Origin: UM-FILTER-33-9 sp964530235
GTDB lineage: Bacteria; Patescibacteriota; Microgenomatia; UBA1406; GWC2-37-13
Length of the DNA: 64,000 nucleotides
NCBI GenBank assembly: GCA_964530235.1
Contig: CAZGYB010000005.1
Location: 1-64,000, forward strand
Reading direction: 5' to 3'
Both the position numbers and the translations under genes were made by a program. Within the stretch, counting starts at the first letter, position 1; the number at the start of each line of letters is the position of its first letter. The notes under the pieces are model-generated. The model saw only the letters and a list, made by a program, of their open reading frames with translations. It was not told the DNA's origin and searched no databases. This document shows, piece after piece, positions 49,709 through 58,997 of the stretch.

Positions 49709-50659
49709 ATGAATGAATTTGAGTTGTCGGGAAAAACAATTTTAGTTACTGGCGGAGGGGGTTTTTTAGGATCACGAGTGGTTGCTCTTCTTGAAATAGA
49801 AAAACCAAAAGCAATTATTTCCCCCTCGTCGAAAGAATCTGATCTGCGGAGTCAGTCGGTGTGTGAATTGGTGATGAAAAAAATAAAACCAAATGTTGTT
49901 ATTCATCTCGCTGCGAATGTTGGCGGTATTGGATATAACCAAGAATATCCGGCCTCTCTTTTTTATGACAACCTTACGATGGGGGTGCATGTTATGCATG
50001 AAGCGTGGAAAAACGGTGTTGAAAAGTTTGTAGCGATCGGGACAATTTGCGCGTATCCCAAATTTACACCAGTTCCTTTTAAAGAAGAATATTTATGGAA
50101 TGGATATCCGGAAGAAACAAACGCTCCATATGGAATTGCAAAAAAAATGCTTCTGGTTCAGTCGCAGGCATACCGCGCACAGTACGGGTTTAATTCGATT
50201 TTTCTCCTACCGGTTAATCTATATGGTCCGGGCGATAACTTCGATGAAAAAAGTTCGCATGTTATTCCGGCGCTAATAAAAAAATTTGTTGAGGCAAAGG
50301 AGAACGACGATTCAACCGTAGTTGTTTGGGGTACGGGAAAACCGACCCGCGAGTTTTTGTACGTTGACGATGCAGCACGCGGAATTGTCTTGGCAACCAA
50401 GCGGTATAATAAATCCGATCCGGTAAATCTCGGGTCAAGTTTTGAAATAAGCATAAAGGAACTTGCACATCTTATTGGAAAATTGGTTGGGTACACGGGA
50501 ACAATCGAGTTTGACGCGACAAAGCCGGACGGTCAGCCGAGACGCAAATTAAATGTGTCAAAAGCAGAAACTGAATTCGGATTCCTCTCCAGTATTTCAT
50601 TTGAACATGGGATAAAAGAAACCATCAGGTGGTACATTAATTCACGCAAGAAATCATAA
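49709..50659 (+). CDS. GDP-L-fucose synthase-like NAD-dependent epimerase/reductase
   Basis: 316 residues, extended SDR. ILVTGGGGFLGS (cofactor), HLAANVGGIGYN (fucose-synthase hallmark), IGTICAYPKF (Ser/Cys catalytic region), YGIAKKML (Tyr/Lys) and LPVNLYGPGDNFD. It should epimerise and reduce GDP-4-keto-6-deoxymannose, the product of the gmd gene 3.7 kb upstream, to GDP-L-fucose. A related product such as GDP-colitose cannot be excluded. Confidence 0.88.
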   Translation: MNEFELSGKTILVTGGGGFLGSRVVALLEIEKPKAIISPSSKESDLRSQSVCELVMKKIKPNVVIHLAANVGGIGYNQEYPASLFYDNLTMGVHVMHEAWKNGVEKFVAIGTICAYPKFTPVPFKEEYLWNGYPEETNAPYGIAKKMLLVQSQAYRAQYGFNSIFLLPVNLYGPGDNFDEKSSHVIPALIKKFVEAKENDDSTVVVWGTGKPTREFLYVDDAARGIVLATKRYNKSDPVNLGSSFEISIKELAHLIGKLVGYTGTIEFDATKPDGQPRRKLNVSKAETEFGFLSSISFEHGIKETIRWYINSRKKS

Positions 50660-50660
50660 T

Positions 50661-51368
50661 ATGTCATATTTAGACAATCTTCGTTCGGACAATACTACGG
50701 TTGTCTTAAACCGTAAAAAAGAATATGTCCGGTACAATTTTAGTAAATACTTCAGGTCTCGTTTAACTCAACATGCCTCGGTTCTTGAAATTGGTCCGGG
50801 TCTTGGTGAATTTATCTCCTATTGCAATGATATTGAAATTACATCCATTGATGTTGTTGACAACGACGTTCATATTTTGGAGTTTATCAAAAAAACATAT
50901 ACCGTGAAAAAAATTTTGAAGTCAGATGATATTACTTTAGTTCAAGATAAGCTGGGAATGTATGATGTCATTACAATGACCCAGGTGTTGGAACATATTC
51001 CTGTTGAAAAACATATTGCATATATCCAGGCTTTATATCGGATACTGAAAAAAGGAGGAGTTATTCTTATCACTGTGCCAAATATCGGAAACCCGCTTGC
51101 GATATTTGAGCGGTATTATGACTATACTCATCAGACTGCCTTTACCGAACATTCGCTTGTGCAAATGACGAATATGGCCGGTTTAAAGAGCGCGGTAGTT
51201 TCTGTTCAACCATTTCGTATTCCGCTGTATAACGCAATAAATATTGTCAGATATATATTTCAGCAGCTGCTCCACAGTTTTTTTAGATTATGCTACATAA
51301 TAAACGGGGGCGTTTATCCTCAGGTTCTTACCACAAATATTACCCTGGCAATTGAAAAAACCGTTTAA
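50661..51368 (+). CDS. SAM-dependent methyltransferase
   Basis: 235 residues. VLEIGPGLGEF is motif I, SIDVVDNDVH motif II, YDVITMTQVLEHIP motif IV and RILKKGGVILITVPN motif V. The tail (about 185-235) has an amphipathic or membrane-associated stretch. It begins one base after the fcl-like stop codon, so it is in the same operon. The substrate is likely a sugar of the glycan. Its 3' end overlaps the next, convergent gene by 29 bp. Confidence 0.88.
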   Translation: MSYLDNLRSDNTTVVLNRKKEYVRYNFSKYFRSRLTQHASVLEIGPGLGEFISYCNDIEITSIDVVDNDVHILEFIKKTYTVKKILKSDDITLVQDKLGMYDVITMTQVLEHIPVEKHIAYIQALYRILKKGGVILITVPNIGNPLAIFERYYDYTHQTAFTEHSLVQMTNMAGLKSAVVSVQPFRIPLYNAINIVRYIFQQLLHSFFRLCYIINGGVYPQVLTTNITLAIEKTV

Positions 51369-52224
51369 GAATATCACATATCATCGGAAAAAAAGAATAT
51401 GTTTTTGAAAGCGACGTGTCATACAATTTGTTTGGTACGATTTCAGGAGGGTGAATCAGGGGGAACGGAATAGGTTTACTGGGTAAATCAGCATGAAATG
51501 TTTTTAATCGAGTATGAGTAGCACTTTTTCCGAATCCGATATTTTTCACCAGGTTTACCGCGGGAAAAATACACAACCCGTTATTCATAAGTAATGCAAG
51601 CTGCCAAATATAGTCCCAAATATCCTTCCTATTTTGCTCTAGTGTATCTTGAATATATCGCAGTCTTTTCCGCGCAATTTTTGACTGATATAGACATAGA
51701 TTAGTATTTAAATCTTCCAGTCCGTCAATCTCCGCTGTCTTAAATTTTTTCCAAGCTCGTTTCCAGGTAGCCCATCCCCAGATCAGCGTGTGGTAGCAAT
51801 AATCATAGCTGTACTGTATTTTGAGAGAAGGAATGAAGTTATTGCCGGATATCATCATGACAGACAGTTCATTTTCGTACATCTTGAGTAATTCCCGGCA
51901 ATAGGTAAAAAATGAAAGATCAGGTACGCAGTCATCTTCAAGGATAATTGCCCGATCAACTTTTGAAAATACAAAGTCAAGGCCTTCTGAGACCGCTTTT
52001 CTGCAGCCTAAATTTACTGATGAATATTTTTTGTATATGGTGCACGGCCAGTCAACTTTTTCAATAATCCTTCTTGTATCATCAACCAGCACTTTTTCTT
52101 TGTCGTTTCGTGGCCCGTCCGAAAGCAGAAAAAGAACAGCCGGTTTTGTTTGTTTGATAACATCAAAGATTTTTTGCGTAAGCTGAGGCCGGTTGAAAGT
52201 GATAAGGACAACAGGAGTTTTCAT
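51340..52224 (-). CDS. GT-A family glycosyltransferase (HlpA-like)
   Basis: 294 residues. VLITFNRPQLTQKIFDVI opens a GT2-like nucleotide-binding fold, FLLSDGPRND follows, and IILEDDCVPDLSFF provides the E-D-D metal motif. ISGNNF and WGWATWKRAWKKF are typical of the bacterial group annotated as hemolysin-type HlpA or sugar transferase. The acceptor is unknown. Its ATG follows directly on the stop codon of the membrane-protein gene at 52225, so the two are co-transcribed. Confidence 0.85.
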   Translation of the reverse strand: MKTPVVLITFNRPQLTQKIFDVIKQTKPAVLFLLSDGPRNDKEKVLVDDTRRIIEKVDWPCTIYKKYSSVNLGCRKAVSEGLDFVFSKVDRAIILEDDCVPDLSFFTYCRELLKMYENELSVMMISGNNFIPSLKIQYSYDYCYHTLIWGWATWKRAWKKFKTAEIDGLEDLNTNLCLYQSKIARKRLRYIQDTLEQNRKDIWDYIWQLALLMNNGLCIFPAVNLVKNIGFGKSATHTRLKTFHADLPSKPIPFPLIHPPEIVPNKLYDTSLSKTYSFFPMICDILKRFFQLPG

Positions 52225-53997
52225 TTATCTGCTTTGTTTTACCCACTCTACCCCCCACTTCATTTTTAACTGCCAAATATTGCACAGGTCGTAGCAGCCT
52301 TCCGAAACTTTTTTCATAACGAAATTTTCCTCAATTTTTTTAAAATCATCGTGGAGTACTTTTTCATTTCCCAATCCATAGTTATGAACATAGAGTTCAT
52401 GGCCGGATAGCAGTACTTTGTAGTACAGTTTAATAAGGTCGGAGTAATCAAAATCACCCCAGACCGACTTCTTATGCGAACGGAACTCCTGATCAGGCGA
52501 AAGCGGAAGAAGCGTGTATTTATTGTTTGAAAAAAAGTCAATATAGTATGGAATCATACTTGAGATGACAACCGGCACCGGTTTGCTTGCAGGATAATTT
52601 TTAAAGTATTCATTGAGTTTAAGCACCGAGATATAATACCAAGGTGTTTCAGCATACTTAAGATTTAGCATGATTTGTTTTTTGAAACGAACTGCATTTG
52701 TTGCTAAATAATAACCAAATAGAGTGAGCAACAAAACACTAAATCCTAGACCCCAAAATTTAAACAAATCTGAAACCCTAAACGTCATGTTTATTTTATT
52801 TTTGGATTTTGAAAGTTTAGGATTTGAATAGGATTTAGGATTTAGAATTTGGAGTTTTTCGTAGATGAATACCCAGAACTTCACAAACCCGATAAGAACC
52901 GTTGGAATAATATGAAAGAGGTAACGCATATCAAGCGAGTAGAAGGTTGAAATTGAAAGCAATGATACGAAGAGAACTAGCAATAAAGAAATGGCAAGAA
53001 AACGCAATCTTGCATGAAGTATGCCGGCAAGAAGACCAACCATTGCAGGGATTCCGACGTACAGGGGCACGATTGGTGTATTGTCCCACAAAAAACGGAC
53101 TGGATAACCGCCAAAAAGTGCACGGAAATAGTGAGGGAGATGCTGGGGAATGTATCCGAGCGAAAACCAGCCAGACGCCTGAACAATTTGTTTTCCTGTT
53201 TCGGAATTTTGTTTTGGGAAGATATTTTGAAAATAAAAGCTAATTGTTGCAAAAGCAGAAGTATTCGCAAGTTCATCTGAAAAAATAATAAACGCAAAAG
53301 CCAAAATGGTTAGTCCTGCTCCGTATATTTTGATATTATTTCGTTTTACTTTCTGATTTTTTTCAATAAAAAGCTTAACGCCGTAGAGCAGAAAGAGGAG
53401 TCCGGACAGTGGAAGGTTTGCCGTTTTTGCCAAAAAAATCAAGAAGGTTATCAGAGAAAAGAGAATAATATTCCTGGCGGTTATTTTTGACAAAAGAAGG
53501 TATAGTGCAATTAGATACACAGCAAGCGTGAGGTTCTCTCCCATCGCTAAAGTCGGATACCAATAAAAAAAATAGTTTGTTACGTACAAAAAGAGAGATA
53601 CAAAAAGCAGAATGGGTGAAAAAATCGCGTATTGATAGATGTGAGAGCTGTCAAGTATTTTTTGGATGATTTTGTAAAATAAGAAGAACGAAATAAGCGC
53701 GAGGAATACATTCACAAAATAAAACATCCGTACATCATTACGGATGAGAAATGCAGGGATCATTACTGCAGAATACAGGGGGGGGACCCATGTTTTCAGG
53801 GGCCGGTCTTCTCGGAATAGCCGGAATCCGTTCCCTGAAGCAAAGTTCCACGCCGGACTTAGATAATGAACTGTATCCGGATACGGTTCAAGATTGGGAA
53901 TAAGTGTTCGAATTGAAAAAGGATTGCGGGCGAGAAATAGCAGAAAAACGAATAAACAGAAAATAAATATACCGTGTTTTTTTATATGAGTGGGCAT
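52225..53997 (-). CDS. polytopic GT-C-like membrane protein with repeat-derived insert
   Basis: 590 residues, about 11-12 helices and a soluble C-terminal domain of about 150 residues. NLEPYPDTVHYLSPAWNFASG (about 35-55) holds the first-loop Asp, in place of the D-E of classical GT39 members. At about residues 385-410 a loop NPKSYSNPKLSKSKNK is encoded by AT-rich short repeats (52738-52858). It shares its operon with the GT gene at 51340. Confidence 0.8.
   Translation of the reverse strand: MPTHIKKHGIFIFCLFVFLLFLARNPFSIRTLIPNLEPYPDTVHYLSPAWNFASGNGFRLFREDRPLKTWVPPLYSAVMIPAFLIRNDVRMFYFVNVFLALISFFLFYKIIQKILDSSHIYQYAIFSPILLFVSLFLYVTNYFFYWYPTLAMGENLTLAVYLIALYLLLSKITARNIILFSLITFLIFLAKTANLPLSGLLFLLYGVKLFIEKNQKVKRNNIKIYGAGLTILAFAFIIFSDELANTSAFATISFYFQNIFPKQNSETGKQIVQASGWFSLGYIPQHLPHYFRALFGGYPVRFLWDNTPIVPLYVGIPAMVGLLAGILHARLRFLAISLLLVLFVSLLSISTFYSLDMRYLFHIIPTVLIGFVKFWVFIYEKLQILNPKSYSNPKLSKSKNKINMTFRVSDLFKFWGLGFSVLLLTLFGYYLATNAVRFKKQIMLNLKYAETPWYYISVLKLNEYFKNYPASKPVPVVISSMIPYYIDFFSNNKYTLLPLSPDQEFRSHKKSVWGDFDYSDLIKLYYKVLLSGHELYVHNYGLGNEKVLHDDFKKIEENFVMKKVSEGCYDLCNIWQLKMKWGVEWVKQSR
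52738..52858. repeat. AT-rich short-word repeat inside a coding region
   Basis: Words such as AGGATTTAGGATTT and AAATCCTA occur in both orientations around 52790. The part at about 52800-52850 is translated into an Asn/Pro/Lys/Ser-rich cytoplasmic or surface loop between membrane helices. Confidence 0.65.
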
Positions 53998-54066
53998 GGT
54001 GTACTTCTGTCTTTTATTTTATCATAAATTGCTGTACTATCGGGAAAAACATTGCTACAATAGACT

Positions 54067-54801
54067 ATGCCGAAAGTATCCATTATCATCCCCGTCTACA
54101 ACGAACAGGATAGAATAGTGCAGACGATTGAACAGGTTATTTCTGCAGACACTTTGGAATTTTCTAAAGAGATTATTGTGGTGGACGACGGCAGCACGGA
54201 TGAAACCTTAAGTAAACTCAAAACTCAAAACTCAAAGTTTAAAAATGAAGGTAAAAAGGTAAAAATAACAATCATTGAGCAAAAAAAAAATCAGGGGAAA
54301 GGTTCCGCACTGAAGGAGGGGTTTAAAAAAGCAACAGGTGATGTTTTTCTTGTTCAGGATGCGGATAACGAATATACGGTAAAAGATTATCCGGCACTTT
54401 TAAAATCATTTAGGGATAAAAAAACCTCAGTTGTTTATGGAAGCCGGAATAAAAAACGTGAGAACTATCACAATCGTTACAGTTACTTCTCATTTTACGC
54501 AGGTGGACTCGTTCTTACTTGGTTTATTAACTTGCTTTTTGGTATTCGGTTGACCGATCAGCCAACCGGCTACAAATTGTTTTCAAAGAACTTCAAAAAA
54601 TTACTTCTTGTACCCACAGAAAATAGGTTTTCATATGAAGTAGCTGTTACATCCTTATTAGCAAAACAAAAAATTCCTTTTATTGAAGTTCCGATTCATT
54701 ATTCTCCCCGATCGTTAAAAGAAGGAAAAAAAATAAACGGGATAGACTTTATAAAGAGTGTATTGGTCGCGGTAAAATATAAATTGTTCAATGTTCAATA
54801 A
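54067..54801 (+). CDS. GT2 glycosyltransferase (DPM1-like) with repeat-derived insert
   Basis: 244 residues. VSIIIPVYNEQDRIVQTIEQ, VVDDGSTDET, NQGKGSALKEGF, QDADNEYTVKD and TDQPTGYKLFSK match the paralogue at 33719. After GSTDETLSKL comes the insert KTQNSKFKNEGKKVK, encoded by repeated ACTCAAA words. It heads the second copy of the GT2, methyltransferase and membrane-protein cassette. TACAAT ends 5 nt before the ATG. Confidence 0.9.
   Translation: MPKVSIIIPVYNEQDRIVQTIEQVISADTLEFSKEIIVVDDGSTDETLSKLKTQNSKFKNEGKKVKITIIEQKKNQGKGSALKEGFKKATGDVFLVQDADNEYTVKDYPALLKSFRDKKTSVVYGSRNKKRENYHNRYSYFSFYAGGLVLTWFINLLFGIRLTDQPTGYKLFSKNFKKLLLVPTENRFSYEVAVTSLLAKQKIPFIEVPIHYSPRSLKEGKKINGIDFIKSVLVAVKYKLFNVQ
54210..54268. 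repeat. AT-rich short-word repeat inside a GT2 gene
   Basis: Three tandem AACTCAAA words followed by AGTTTAAAAA and GGTAAAAA words. It encodes the extra loop after the GSTDE motif. Confidence 0.6.
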
Positions 54802-54875
54802 TCAATTATCAATCAAATATCAATTAATCATTGTATCAATGAAAACTGATTGAAAACTGATATTTGTTTCTAAGG
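54790..54875. repeat. intergenic AT-rich repeat between GT2 and methyltransferase genes
   Basis: Words TCAATTATCAATCAAATATCAATTAATC, shortened here to their unit ATCAAT, and a duplicated GAAAACTGAT fill the 83-bp gap. It is the same class of simple AT-rich words as in the coding regions nearby. Confidence 0.55.
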
Positions 54876-54884
54876 TAATTATTT

Positions 54885-55460
54885 ATGGGTACAAAAAATT
54901 TTAATTTTATCGATAAAGTAATTTCATGGATGCGTTTGGTTACAGTAAAACCTTTCATTCAATCGAACGATGAGCTTTTGGATATAGGGTGTGGATATCA
55001 GGCGTATTTACTGGAGCATGTAAAAAACAAAATTAAAAAAGGAGTGGGTATTGACTACGATGCAGATGAAACAAGAGTAATCGCTCCGCAAATAATCCTT
55101 AAAAAGTATGCATTTACTAAAAAGCTTCCCTTCGAAACTTCATCATTTTCAAAAATTACTATGCTTGCGGTAATTGAACACATTCCAATACCGAAAGTGG
55201 CTGTACTTTTCAAAGAACTCGCGCGTGTTCTTAAGCCAGGAGGCTTTATAATTATTACAACCCCGACACTGTTTGGGAAATATGTTCTTGAGTTTTTTGC
55301 ATTTAAGCTACATATGATATCAGAGGAAGAGGTTGGAGATCACAAAAAATATTATCGGAAAGAAGACTTTGAAGAGCTTGCGGACCTTCACGGACTGAAG
55401 GTTGTGCAATATAAAACGTTTCAGTTCGGCGGAAACAGTGTATGCGTATTCAAAAAATAG
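54885..55460 (+). CDS. SAM-dependent methyltransferase
   Basis: 191 residues. ELLDIGCGYQAYL is motif I, GVGIDYD motif II, FSKITMLAVIEHIP motif IV and RVLKPGGFIIITTPT motif V. The C-terminal KYVLEFFAFKL...EEVGDHKKYYRKEDFE segment is shared with the protein at 34501. It probably acts on the same kind of lipid-linked or surface sugar. It overlaps the next gene by 19 nt. Confidence 0.88.
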   Translation: MGTKNFNFIDKVISWMRLVTVKPFIQSNDELLDIGCGYQAYLLEHVKNKIKKGVGIDYDADETRVIAPQIILKKYAFTKKLPFETSSFSKITMLAVIEHIPIPKVAVLFKELARVLKPGGFIIITTPTLFGKYVLEFFAFKLHMISEEEVGDHKKYYRKEDFEELADLHGLKVVQYKTFQFGGNSVCVFKK

Positions 55461-57169
55461 CCCTTTTTTGTATTCCAATTTTTTTGATTTTCTTTTTCTG
55501 GCGTAACACTATCTTTCATATTTCGACACATCTTCATGATTGGTATGATGGAGCTTTTATTATTTGGACGATGCAAAATAACATCAAACATTTTGTATCG
55601 TTTGATTTTCGTAATCTTTTTGAAACGAATGCAATGTATCCGTTTTCAAATTCCCTTTCTTTTACTGATCATCTGTTCGTCCCCTCATTTTTTGCTCTGG
55701 TTATTTCATTTTTCAACAAAAACCCTCTGTTTCAGTTTAATGTAATTTGGATTTTTAACCACATTTTGGTTTTCTTTTCCTGGTATCTTCTTACCGGACG
55801 GTTTACGAAAAACAGCTGGGTTAAACTTATAACCGCATTATACGGATCATTCGGTCCGTACTTTTTTTCTCAGTTCGGGCATCTGCAGATGGTTTTTATG
55901 TGGCCTTTACTCGTAGGTTTGTACTACCTTCTTGATCCTTGGAATACGAAAAAACAATATGTTTTGTCCGGCGTATTTATCGGTCTGCAGTTTCTGACAA
56001 GTGTATATCTGGGGCTTATGGGAATGGTGATGGTTAGTTTATATTTTGGAGTTCATCTTTTTACACAGATCCAAATATCTAAGTCCAAATTTCAAATTAA
56101 AAATACAATGCTGTTTCAAAAGATAATAAAGGATTTTTTTCTTGTTATATCTGTATTTACAGTTGTAGCTTCTCCGTCGATCTATGGTTATATGAAGGTA
56201 AATATGCAGTATAAACCGGTCAGAGAGCAGTCAGAGTTTGTGACATATTCTGCCCATGTAACTGATTATGCGGTACGTATGTTCAGTCCATCGCTCTTTA
56301 ACCAGTATATTTTTGCGCCAGCTATTGGGAAACTGAATCATCACCAGATTGGTGAGCTGGCAGGATTTGTCGGTTTTATACCGCTTGCGGCGATACTAGT
56401 CTGGGTTCTCAGAACGCGAAATAAAAAGAATAAAGAAGATAAAGTTAATTCAGCTCTAACACTATGGTTGGTGTTACTTTTAGGTTTAGGGTTTCTTTTT
56501 TCGCTTGGACCGCGCGCTAACTGGAACGGTAGCTATTTAGTGACTCCGCTTCCCTACTGGCTGGTGATGAAAGTGTTTCCTCCTGTTGCGATTATGCGGG
56601 CAGTATCCCGTTGGTACTTTCTTGTTGTTTTTGCGGTCACTGTTTTTTTTGCGATTTCTCTGAACAAACTGATTAAAAAAAATGCGATAGCAATTATTAT
56701 TTTTGTGCTTTTTCTTTTTGAATTTTATCCTTCTCCGGTTGCTGTCAGTATACGTAATTGGGCAAGTCCCTCATACCTTTATCTTCAAAACGTATGCAAA
56801 GAAAAGTCCGGAGCGGTTCTTGAGTATCCGTTTGAGTACCGGTACAAATCCGACGATATCGGTAAATATTTATCACTAAAAACAAATACGTTGATGTCGT
56901 CTACCCTGCATGATTGTCCGACGTTATCTGGTTTCTCTAGCTTTGAGCCTCCTTTGTTTAAACAGTGGCAAAAGGAGTTTGATGAAAACGGGATTACAGA
57001 CACTAATCTCGGCATTCTGAAAAAAAACCGCTTCCGCTATATTAGAATGAATATGGATGCGCTTTCGACTGAGGAAAAAATGAACCCAAATATGCTGATT
57101 CATACAAAACAAATTCAGGAGCTTTTTCGGGATAACAACTCAATTCTTTACGAGATAATCTATGAATAA
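55442..57169 (+). CDS. polytopic membrane protein (GT-C-like) of the second cassette
   Basis: 575 residues, about 11-12 helices and a C-terminal soluble domain of about 120 residues. HLHDWYDGAFIIWTMQNNI (about 31-49) is the acidic first loop typical of GT-C enzymes. A repeat-derived stretch QIQISKSKFQIKN lies at about 208-222 (56066-56110), in a loop between helices. By position it corresponds to the YfhO-like gene at 35097. Confidence 0.8.
   Translation: MRIQKIALFCIPIFLIFFFWRNTIFHISTHLHDWYDGAFIIWTMQNNIKHFVSFDFRNLFETNAMYPFSNSLSFTDHLFVPSFFALVISFFNKNPLFQFNVIWIFNHILVFFSWYLLTGRFTKNSWVKLITALYGSFGPYFFSQFGHLQMVFMWPLLVGLYYLLDPWNTKKQYVLSGVFIGLQFLTSVYLGLMGMVMVSLYFGVHLFTQIQISKSKFQIKNTMLFQKIIKDFFLVISVFTVVASPSIYGYMKVNMQYKPVREQSEFVTYSAHVTDYAVRMFSPSLFNQYIFAPAIGKLNHHQIGELAGFVGFIPLAAILVWVLRTRNKKNKEDKVNSALTLWLVLLLGLGFLFSLGPRANWNGSYLVTPLPYWLVMKVFPPVAIMRAVSRWYFLVVFAVTVFFAISLNKLIKKNAIAIIIFVLFLFEFYPSPVAVSIRNWASPSYLYLQNVCKEKSGAVLEYPFEYRYKSDDIGKYLSLKTNTLMSSTLHDCPTLSGFSSFEPPLFKQWQKEFDENGITDTNLGILKKNRFRYIRMNMDALSTEEKMNPNMLIHTKQIQELFRDNNSILYEIIYE
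56066..56110. repeat. AT-rich short-word repeat inside a membrane glycosyltransferase gene
   Basis: ATCCAAATATC, AGTCCAAATTTC and AAATTAAAA words in tandem, translated as a Lys/Ser/Gln/Ile-rich loop. Confidence 0.55.
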
Positions 57170-58004
57170 ACCGCTTGTTTCTGTGTTAATGTGTACCCAC
57201 AACGCTGAAATATTTATCAGAAAAACTCTTCAATCGGTTGTTAGTCAAACCTATAGCAACTTTGAAGTTACAATTCTTGACGATGCGTCATCCGATAAAA
57301 CAAGTGAAATTATCGATAGTTTAGCCTGTCAAAAGGGCCATTATGTAACCGCTTCGGTTGCACGAGGGTCAGTACGGCTTATACAAAGCAAAATGAATAT
57401 TGGCCCTTATAAGGGACTAAATCAACTACTAAATGAAGCAAAGGGTAAGTATGTCGCGATCAATGATCATGATGATATTTGGCATCCGGATAAGTTGAAA
57501 CTGCAGGTTGAATTTTTAGAAAAGAATCAAGAATATATTGGATGCGGAAGCGCGATTATCAATTGGTATGAAAAATACAAAACCTATTTTTACCGGAGCC
57601 AAAAAATTAGTTCGGATGTTGCCTGGCACAGTTCTCTGGTGTTCAGGAATGACGGATACCGGTATGATACAACAGTTCCTGTAGCAACAGACTTTTATTT
57701 TATGAAAAATATTCTCTGCACCAGAGGAAAAAAAATCTTTAATTTAGAGGAGCCATTAGTTTTACGGCATATATTTAAAGGATCAAATAATCTTTCCGGT
57801 ACATGGATGAAAAATATCACACCGTTAGATATTCTGAAACTTAGAATAGGCCTCTTTGATAAAGCTGCTCTTTTAAACCGTTTTATTCTTCCTCAATCGC
57901 TTGTTGAGAGAGTTGCAGTAAGTATATATAAAAATGCCTTTCCGGAAAAGTATGAAGACTATGCAAAAACCTTATTATCCAGTCTTTCAAGTCAGCTTTT
58001 GTGA
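57162..58004 (+). CDS. GT2 glycosyltransferase
   Basis: 280 residues. VLMCTHNAEIFIRKTLQSVV, ILDDASSDKT and INDHDDIWHPDKL (metal motif) define the GT-A domain; the region around HSSLVFRNDGYRYD is the acceptor side. It overlaps the membrane-protein gene by 8 nt and closes this operon. The following 147 bp to the convergent GT11 gene hold no gene I can support, only a TATAAT followed by a 24-codon frame. Confidence 0.9.
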   Translation: MNKPLVSVLMCTHNAEIFIRKTLQSVVSQTYSNFEVTILDDASSDKTSEIIDSLACQKGHYVTASVARGSVRLIQSKMNIGPYKGLNQLLNEAKGKYVAINDHDDIWHPDKLKLQVEFLEKNQEYIGCGSAIINWYEKYKTYFYRSQKISSDVAWHSSLVFRNDGYRYDTTVPVATDFYFMKNILCTRGKKIFNLEEPLVLRHIFKGSNNLSGTWMKNITPLDILKLRIGLFDKAALLNRFILPQSLVERVAVSIYKNAFPEKYEDYAKTLLSSLSSQLL

Positions 58005-58151
58005 CAAAGTCAAAAAGCCGTACCGAATTTGAGACGGATACTTTTTAGTAACCATATAATATGAGCACTTTAAAACAGTTTACTGTAAATGTCACGACTA
58101 TATGCTGCAATATTAAAGCCTTTTCGTATATTTAAAATAGGTCCGTTGAGT

Positions 58152-58997
58152 TTATTTTGCGGGTCTGTAATGTACGGTAGTGTTGTATTTGTTTTCAAAA
58201 TACTTAGTTTTTTTCCGATAATAGTTCCAGTCTATACTTCGGTGGAATACCATATACGGAATATTTCCGTAATACGATGCAAACGCCCCAAAAGTGCTGT
58301 CTGATCCAATAATCATATCGGTGAGCGAAAGCTTATAAAGATCTTCAACAGCGCTTCCTTTTGATATGGAAACAGACAAATCTTTAAACTCTGAAATATC
58401 AATCGGTCCGTCTGAGCAGAGTAAAAAACAGGTGTTCGTACTGTCTAATATAAATGTTTTTAGGTATTCATGCAGAATCCGGCCTACATCATGGTCGTTG
58501 AAATATTTGTCTTTCCACGCAGGCGTCCGGTAGTCGCCTTTCCGGATGTGTACTCCTATAACGGTTTTGTATTTTTTCCGGAGAGTGTTTATTTCCGGAA
58601 CAATTCTGTTCCAGATTGGAGAACTGGGTCGAAATGTCTTTATGATTTTATCCCTGTATTTTTCGATACCTTTAGGATTTCTGTACAGCCAGTCTGAAAT
58701 AAAAAGAGCATTTTTCCGATAGAACAATTTGATTAAGTATGAAAAAAAATATAAAAAAATATATCCTATGTATCTTCCGTATTTTTTTGAAAATCCGAGT
58801 GAAATAATATGTATTTTGTTTAATACGTACGATAGGTATGATTTTGGTAACTTATCATAAGCGGTTTCATATTCGAAAAAAGCGAGATTGATGCATTGAT
58901 AGTTATGTTCCAGACAAAATGCATATACCGATATATACTGCCAGAGCTGATTTGCCAGACGGCCTAAGTTATGACCCGTAACAAAAACTTTTTTCAT
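58152..58997 (-). CDS. GT11 family alpha-1,2-fucosyltransferase-like protein
   Basis: 281 residues. TGHNLGRLANQLWQYISVYA is the GT11 N-terminal GDP-binding segment (a variant of G-x-L-G-N-Q-M-F-Q-Y), GVHIRKGDYR (His150 and Arg152) is motif I, and DLYKLSLTDMIIGSDSTFGAFASYYG is motif II/III. It transfers fucose from GDP-fucose; the pathway genes gmd and fcl-like are in the same locus. Coupled by ATGA to the DUF268 gene. Confidence 0.9.
   Translation of the reverse strand: MKKVFVTGHNLGRLANQLWQYISVYAFCLEHNYQCINLAFFEYETAYDKLPKSYLSYVLNKIHIISLGFSKKYGRYIGYIFLYFFSYLIKLFYRKNALFISDWLYRNPKGIEKYRDKIIKTFRPSSPIWNRIVPEINTLRKKYKTVIGVHIRKGDYRTPAWKDKYFNDHDVGRILHEYLKTFILDSTNTCFLLCSDGPIDISEFKDLSVSISKGSAVEDLYKLSLTDMIIGSDSTFGAFASYYGNIPYMVFHRSIDWNYYRKKTKYFENKYNTTVHYRPAK

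Noticed and set aside
54790..54875. Tandem-looking short repeats as a possible CRISPR array
   Set aside because: Units are under 15 bp, irregular, without unique spacers, and no cas gene is in the window.
58061..58151. Short plus-strand frames after the GT2 gene, one preceded by TATAAT
   Set aside because: The 24-codon frame has no recognisable features and the longer one nearby runs antisense through the GT11 gene.
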